DNA of 43,165 bases from Flavobacteriales bacterium (GTDB lineage: Bacteria; Bacteroidota; Bacteroidia; Flavobacteriales; CAJXXR01): positions 1 through 43,165 of the forward strand of contig JAOAQX010000025.1 of the NCBI GenBank assembly GCA_025210805.1. Direction: 5' to 3'. Shown here in pieces: positions 40,932 through 43,165 of this stretch; within the stretch, counting starts at the first letter, position 1; every line of letters begins with the position of its first letter. The notes beneath the pieces were generated by a model that ran no database searches, was not told where the DNA came from, and saw only the letters and a program-made list of their open reading frames with translations. The translations under genes and the position numbers were made by a program.

Positions 40932-41909
40932 ATGGGAATGGTAAATAAAATAAAAGATCCAATAAAGGAGGAGATGAAAATCTTTGAAGAAAAATTCAAA
41001 GATTCCATAGCTACCTCTGTGCCACTTCTGGATAAAATCACTCATTACATTGTAAAAAGAAAGGGAAAACAAATGCGACCGATGTTTGTTTTTCTTGTTG
41101 CCAAAACCTTCGGGGAGATTAATGAAAGTAGTTACCGAGCGGCTTCTTTAGTAGAGTTGCTTCATACAGCAACTTTAGTTCATGACGATGTGGTAGATGA
41201 CGCCAATCTTCGGAGAGGTTTTTTTTCTATAAATGCTTTGTGGAAAAATAAAATTGCCGTTTTGGTGGGAGATTATTTGCTTTCAAAACTGTTGGTTTTA
41301 GCCGTGAAAAATCAGGAATTCAAATTGCTTGAAATTACCGCAACTGCTGTAGAAGAAATGAGTGAAGGAGAACTGCTCCAAATAGAAAAGGCTCGAAAAT
41401 TAGACATTGTGGAAAGTGTCTATTTTGATATTATCAGAAAAAAAACTGCAACTCTTATAGGGACTTGTTGTTCTACTGGTTTAGCATCAGTTTCTAAGGA
41501 TGAAAGTCTCATTGAAAAAGCTTATACTTTTGGTGAAAAAATAGGCTTAGCCTTTCAGATAAAAGATGACTTATTCGATTATCAACAATCCAGTTCATTG
41601 ATAGGGAAACCTGTAGGGATAGATATCAAAGAACAAAAAATGACTCTTCCCCTCATTTATACCCTTCAAAAATGTTCTGAAAAAGATAAAAAGTTCATCA
41701 TCAGGACGGTGAAAAGACATAATACAAACTCAAAAAGAGTCCAGCAAGTGATTAAAATGGTTAAGGAGCATGGAGGATTAGATTATGCTAAAGAAAAAAT
41801 GAATACCATTTTTCAGGAGGCTCTTGAAATACTTGAAACTTTTCCAGATAATGCCTCAAAAGAGTCTTTAAGACTGCTTGTTGAGTATGTAATAAAAAGG
41901 AAAAAATAA
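40932..41909 (+). CDS. Polyprenyl diphosphate synthase, long-chain type
   Basis: 325 residues. The first Asp-rich motif is HDDVVDDANLRRG (DDxxD at 85-89), the second is KDDLFDY (212-216), and KRKGKQMRPMF supplies the basic substrate-binding motif. The two residues four and five positions before the first motif are Thr81 and Ala80, small side chains that favour a long product. It makes octaprenyl-like chains for menaquinone side chains, the usual quinone in this group; this is inference. The start could also be ATG 40938. Single gene. Confidence 0.9.
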   Translation: MGMVNKIKDPIKEEMKIFEEKFKDSIATSVPLLDKITHYIVKRKGKQMRPMFVFLVAKTFGEINESSYRAASLVELLHTATLVHDDVVDDANLRRGFFSINALWKNKIAVLVGDYLLSKLLVLAVKNQEFKLLEITATAVEEMSEGELLQIEKARKLDIVESVYFDIIRKKTATLIGTCCSTGLASVSKDESLIEKAYTFGEKIGLAFQIKDDLFDYQQSSSLIGKPVGIDIKEQKMTLPLIYTLQKCSEKDKKFIIRTVKRHNTNSKRVQQVIKMVKEHGGLDYAKEKMNTIFQEALEILETFPDNASKESLRLLVEYVIKRKK

Positions 41910-41927
41910 AACTTAAAAAATAGACTT

Positions 41928-41996
41928 TTATTTCTTTTCTTGAATTTTTTTGATTTCTCTCTGGGTCTATTCTGTTAGTAATAGTCTATCATAACT
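41928..41996 (-). pseudogene. Degenerate tail of a second Rpn-family gene
   Basis: On minus this encodes REIKKIQEKK then TAA, preceded by an in-frame TAG. The intact gene at 42616 ends NEIKKILEKQ, and about 60 bases align closely between the two (shared GAATTTTTTTGATTTC and TGTTAG on plus). It looks like a leftover 3' end of another copy. The remaining gap around it (41910-42037) contains nothing else. Confidence 0.45.
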
Positions 41997-42037
41997 TTTT
42001 TGAAAGAGGTTTAATCAAAGAAAAGTTTTAGTAAACG

Positions 42038-42592
42038 CTAGATTTTAATCCCCATTTTTAGGATACTACCAGAATTGATATTTCCATCATAAAATGGTTG
42101 AGTGAATAATTTAAAACCAATAATATATTTCTCTTTGATGGTATAAGAATTTTCTATAATAATATTAAAACCCAATATGGTTTTATTAATAAGTTTAGGA
42201 TGTTGTCCTTGTACAATTCCATTTTGTAGTTTAAGAGCTCCATAAGTGTTATAAGAGATATCCATCAAAGAGCATCCGCCACCAAATCTAAAGTTATATT
42301 TGTTATTATTTTTAAACGGAGAGAAAAATGCATTCAGATTCCCTTGAAGAAAAGAAGCTGTCACTACAGAGTGATGACCATTTCTTTTGGCAATATTGAT
42401 TCCTATTGAACTAGAAAAATATTGATTGATCTTATAATTTACTTCATTTTCAAATAAAATGGTAGAAATATCTCCAGATCCCAAGAATGACATTCCTGCT
42501 CCAAATTGGTAATCTAGTTGAGATTTTTTTTCTTGAGCTACTGCTTCTAGGCTAAGTAACATAATAACTATTATTAATATGTTCTTTTTCAT
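42038..42592 (-). CDS. Small outer-membrane-like beta-barrel protein
   Basis: 184 residues with a signal peptide (NILIIVIMLLSLEAVAQ). The mature part alternates polar and hydrophobic residues in short strands (YQFGAGMSFLG, YFSSSIGINIAKRN, YNFRFGGGCSLMDIS), with ENSYTIKEKYIIGFKLFTQPF and ending SILKMGIKI. This fits a porin-family-like small barrel in the outer membrane. No named family. It is 24 bp downstream of the Rpn gene on the same strand, which is probably coincidence rather than function. Confidence 0.65.
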   Translation of the reverse strand: MKKNILIIVIMLLSLEAVAQEKKSQLDYQFGAGMSFLGSGDISTILFENEVNYKINQYFSSSIGINIAKRNGHHSVVTASFLQGNLNAFFSPFKNNNKYNFRFGGGCSLMDISYNTYGALKLQNGIVQGQHPKLINKTILGFNIIIENSYTIKEKYIIGFKLFTQPFYDGNINSGSILKMGIKI

Positions 42593-42615
42593 TGACTAAT
42601 ACAGGTTAGTTATTT

Positions 42616-43165
42616 TTATTGCTTTTCTAGAATTTTTTTGATTTCATTTTTGGTCAAGCCTGTTAGTTTTTGAATGATGGCTAAATCAAGACCCAATTTA
42701 ATAGAGTTTAAAACAATATCAATGTTTTTTTGTTCTATTCCCTGTTCTATTCCTTGTTCAATTCCTTGTTCAAAACTATAATCCAAGGAGTTTTGGATAT
42801 CTCGATAGTATTTCAAACTTCCTTCGTAGTTTTCGTATTCGTCACGGGTCATTTTTGCTACTTCGGCGGCTTCAAAAAGTTTTTCGAAGATGGTTTCTCT
42901 TAGAGCATCAGGTACTCTATCAAGTTTATGGAGGTTTTTTATCACATAAAGCCATTTATCAAATCTGGTTTCTAGTTCGTCAACAGACTTGTTAAAATTG
43001 GGCATTTCGAGGTAAATAAAAGTGAGCTTATCATAGAATACTTTGTGGGTGTCAATATCCACCAACTGCACTTCGTGGAGGTATTTTTCTTTTTCCTCCT
43101 CGGTGTCGCCATCATTGTCAAATACAAAATCGAGAATCCCGATAGTGTAAACAGATTTTAGTTCA
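42616..43165 (-). CDS. Rpn-family PD-(D/E)XK nuclease/transposase-like protein, N-terminus off window
   Basis: The frame is open to the window edge, so the protein starts upstream; 182 residues are visible. They open VYTIGILDFVFDN, then HEVQLVDIDTHKVFYDKLTFIYLEMPNFNKS, DKWLYVIKNL and AAEVAKMTRDEYENYEGSLKYYRD, all characteristic of the Rpn/PDDEXK_2 family (several such motifs are quoted in pieces). The catalytic PD-(D/E)XK core would lie in the missing part. EQGIEQGIEQGIEQ near the end comes from 12-bp tandem repeats (42731-42771). These proteins are recombination-promoting nucleases, often in many copies per genome. The C-terminus LTGLTKNEIKKILEKQ is a typical ending. Confidence 0.88.
   Translation of the reverse strand, partial: ELKSVYTIGILDFVFDNDGDTEEEKEKYLHEVQLVDIDTHKVFYDKLTFIYLEMPNFNKSVDELETRFDKWLYVIKNLHKLDRVPDALRETIFEKLFEAAEVAKMTRDEYENYEGSLKYYRDIQNSLDYSFEQGIEQGIEQGIEQKNIDIVLNSIKLGLDLAIIQKLTGLTKNEIKKILEKQ
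42731..42771 (-). repeat. 12-bp tandem repeat inside the Rpn gene
   Basis: About 3.5 units of a 12-bp unit (TGTTCTATTCCC and variants) start at 42731, 42743, 42755 and 42767 and encode the repeated Glu-Gln-Gly-Ile. Unit number can change by slippage without shifting the frame. Confidence 0.85.

Noticed and set aside
42731-42771. Short tandem repeat as a CRISPR or regulatory array
   Set aside because: It is in frame inside the Rpn gene and encodes a protein repeat.

Overview
This is an AT-rich chromosomal window from a member of the Bacteroidetes, most likely the Flavobacteriia. The evidence is gliding-motility genes (gldE, gldD) behind ssb, a secreted protein with a type IX secretion (T9SS) C-terminal sorting domain, Bacteroidetes -7 promoter boxes (TAnnTTTG), starts that mostly lack a Shine-Dalgarno, a hemA-hemC-hemD-hemE cluster and a BatA-like/DUF58 pair. 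No rRNA, tRNA or CRISPR array was found.

Positions 1-12.6 kb are accessory in character. They hold the N-terminal half of a secreted protein (1-593, minus), a decayed IS982-type transposase, a small membrane-anchored hypothetical, an outer-membrane-barrel-like protein, and a two-component system (TPR sensor kinase and NarL-type regulator, minus). Divergent from the two-component system is a tight four-gene operon of exported proteins headed by a CsgG-like protein (6802-10214). A large PIN-domain protein with a coiled coil and two C-terminal membrane helices follows (10526-12568). Four copies of a ~210-bp interspersed repeat (three full length, one a left half only) sit between these genes; the full copies have imperfect inverted ends, and two carry a strong internal terminator hairpin.

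Positions 12.6-17.1 kb hold a structured RNA candidate resembling the Flavo-1 motif, then sucB and sucA (E2 and E1 of 2-oxoglutarate dehydrogenase, minus). Positions 17.3-17.9 kb contain five direct ~75-bp repeats whose spacers follow an a-b-b-a pattern. Next come a Sel1-repeat protein, a wrecked glycosyltransferase gene, and an Omp28-like thioredoxin-fold protein with a T9SS tail.

Positions 20.4-27 kb hold a DUF6602-like nuclease candidate, a BaiN/YhiN-type flavoprotein, and an apparent operon arsC-like, hemA, hemC, hemD, hemE that runs from glutamyl-tRNA to coproporphyrinogen III (the hemB and hemL steps are not here), closed by a perfect terminator. galE follows on minus, with a short possible gene remnant behind it.

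Positions 28.2-35.7 kb hold ssb-gldE-gldD-DUF393 (plus), a convergent YkgJ-type cysteine-cluster protein, and a translationally coupled trio: BatA-like membrane protein, dihydroorotase-like protein lacking the usual metal ligands, and DUF58 protein. Positions 35.7-40.8 kb form a minus-strand surface-glycan operon (YfhO-like membrane protein, FkbM methyltransferase, class I methyltransferase, polysaccharide deacetylase). A long-chain polyprenyl diphosphate synthase (plus), a small outer-membrane-like protein and a partial Rpn-family nuclease with a nearby degenerate tail copy close the window.

The strongest candidates for something new are the CsgG-like operon with its divergent two-component system, the PIN-coiled-coil-TM protein, the interspersed repeat family, and the enlarged structured RNA.
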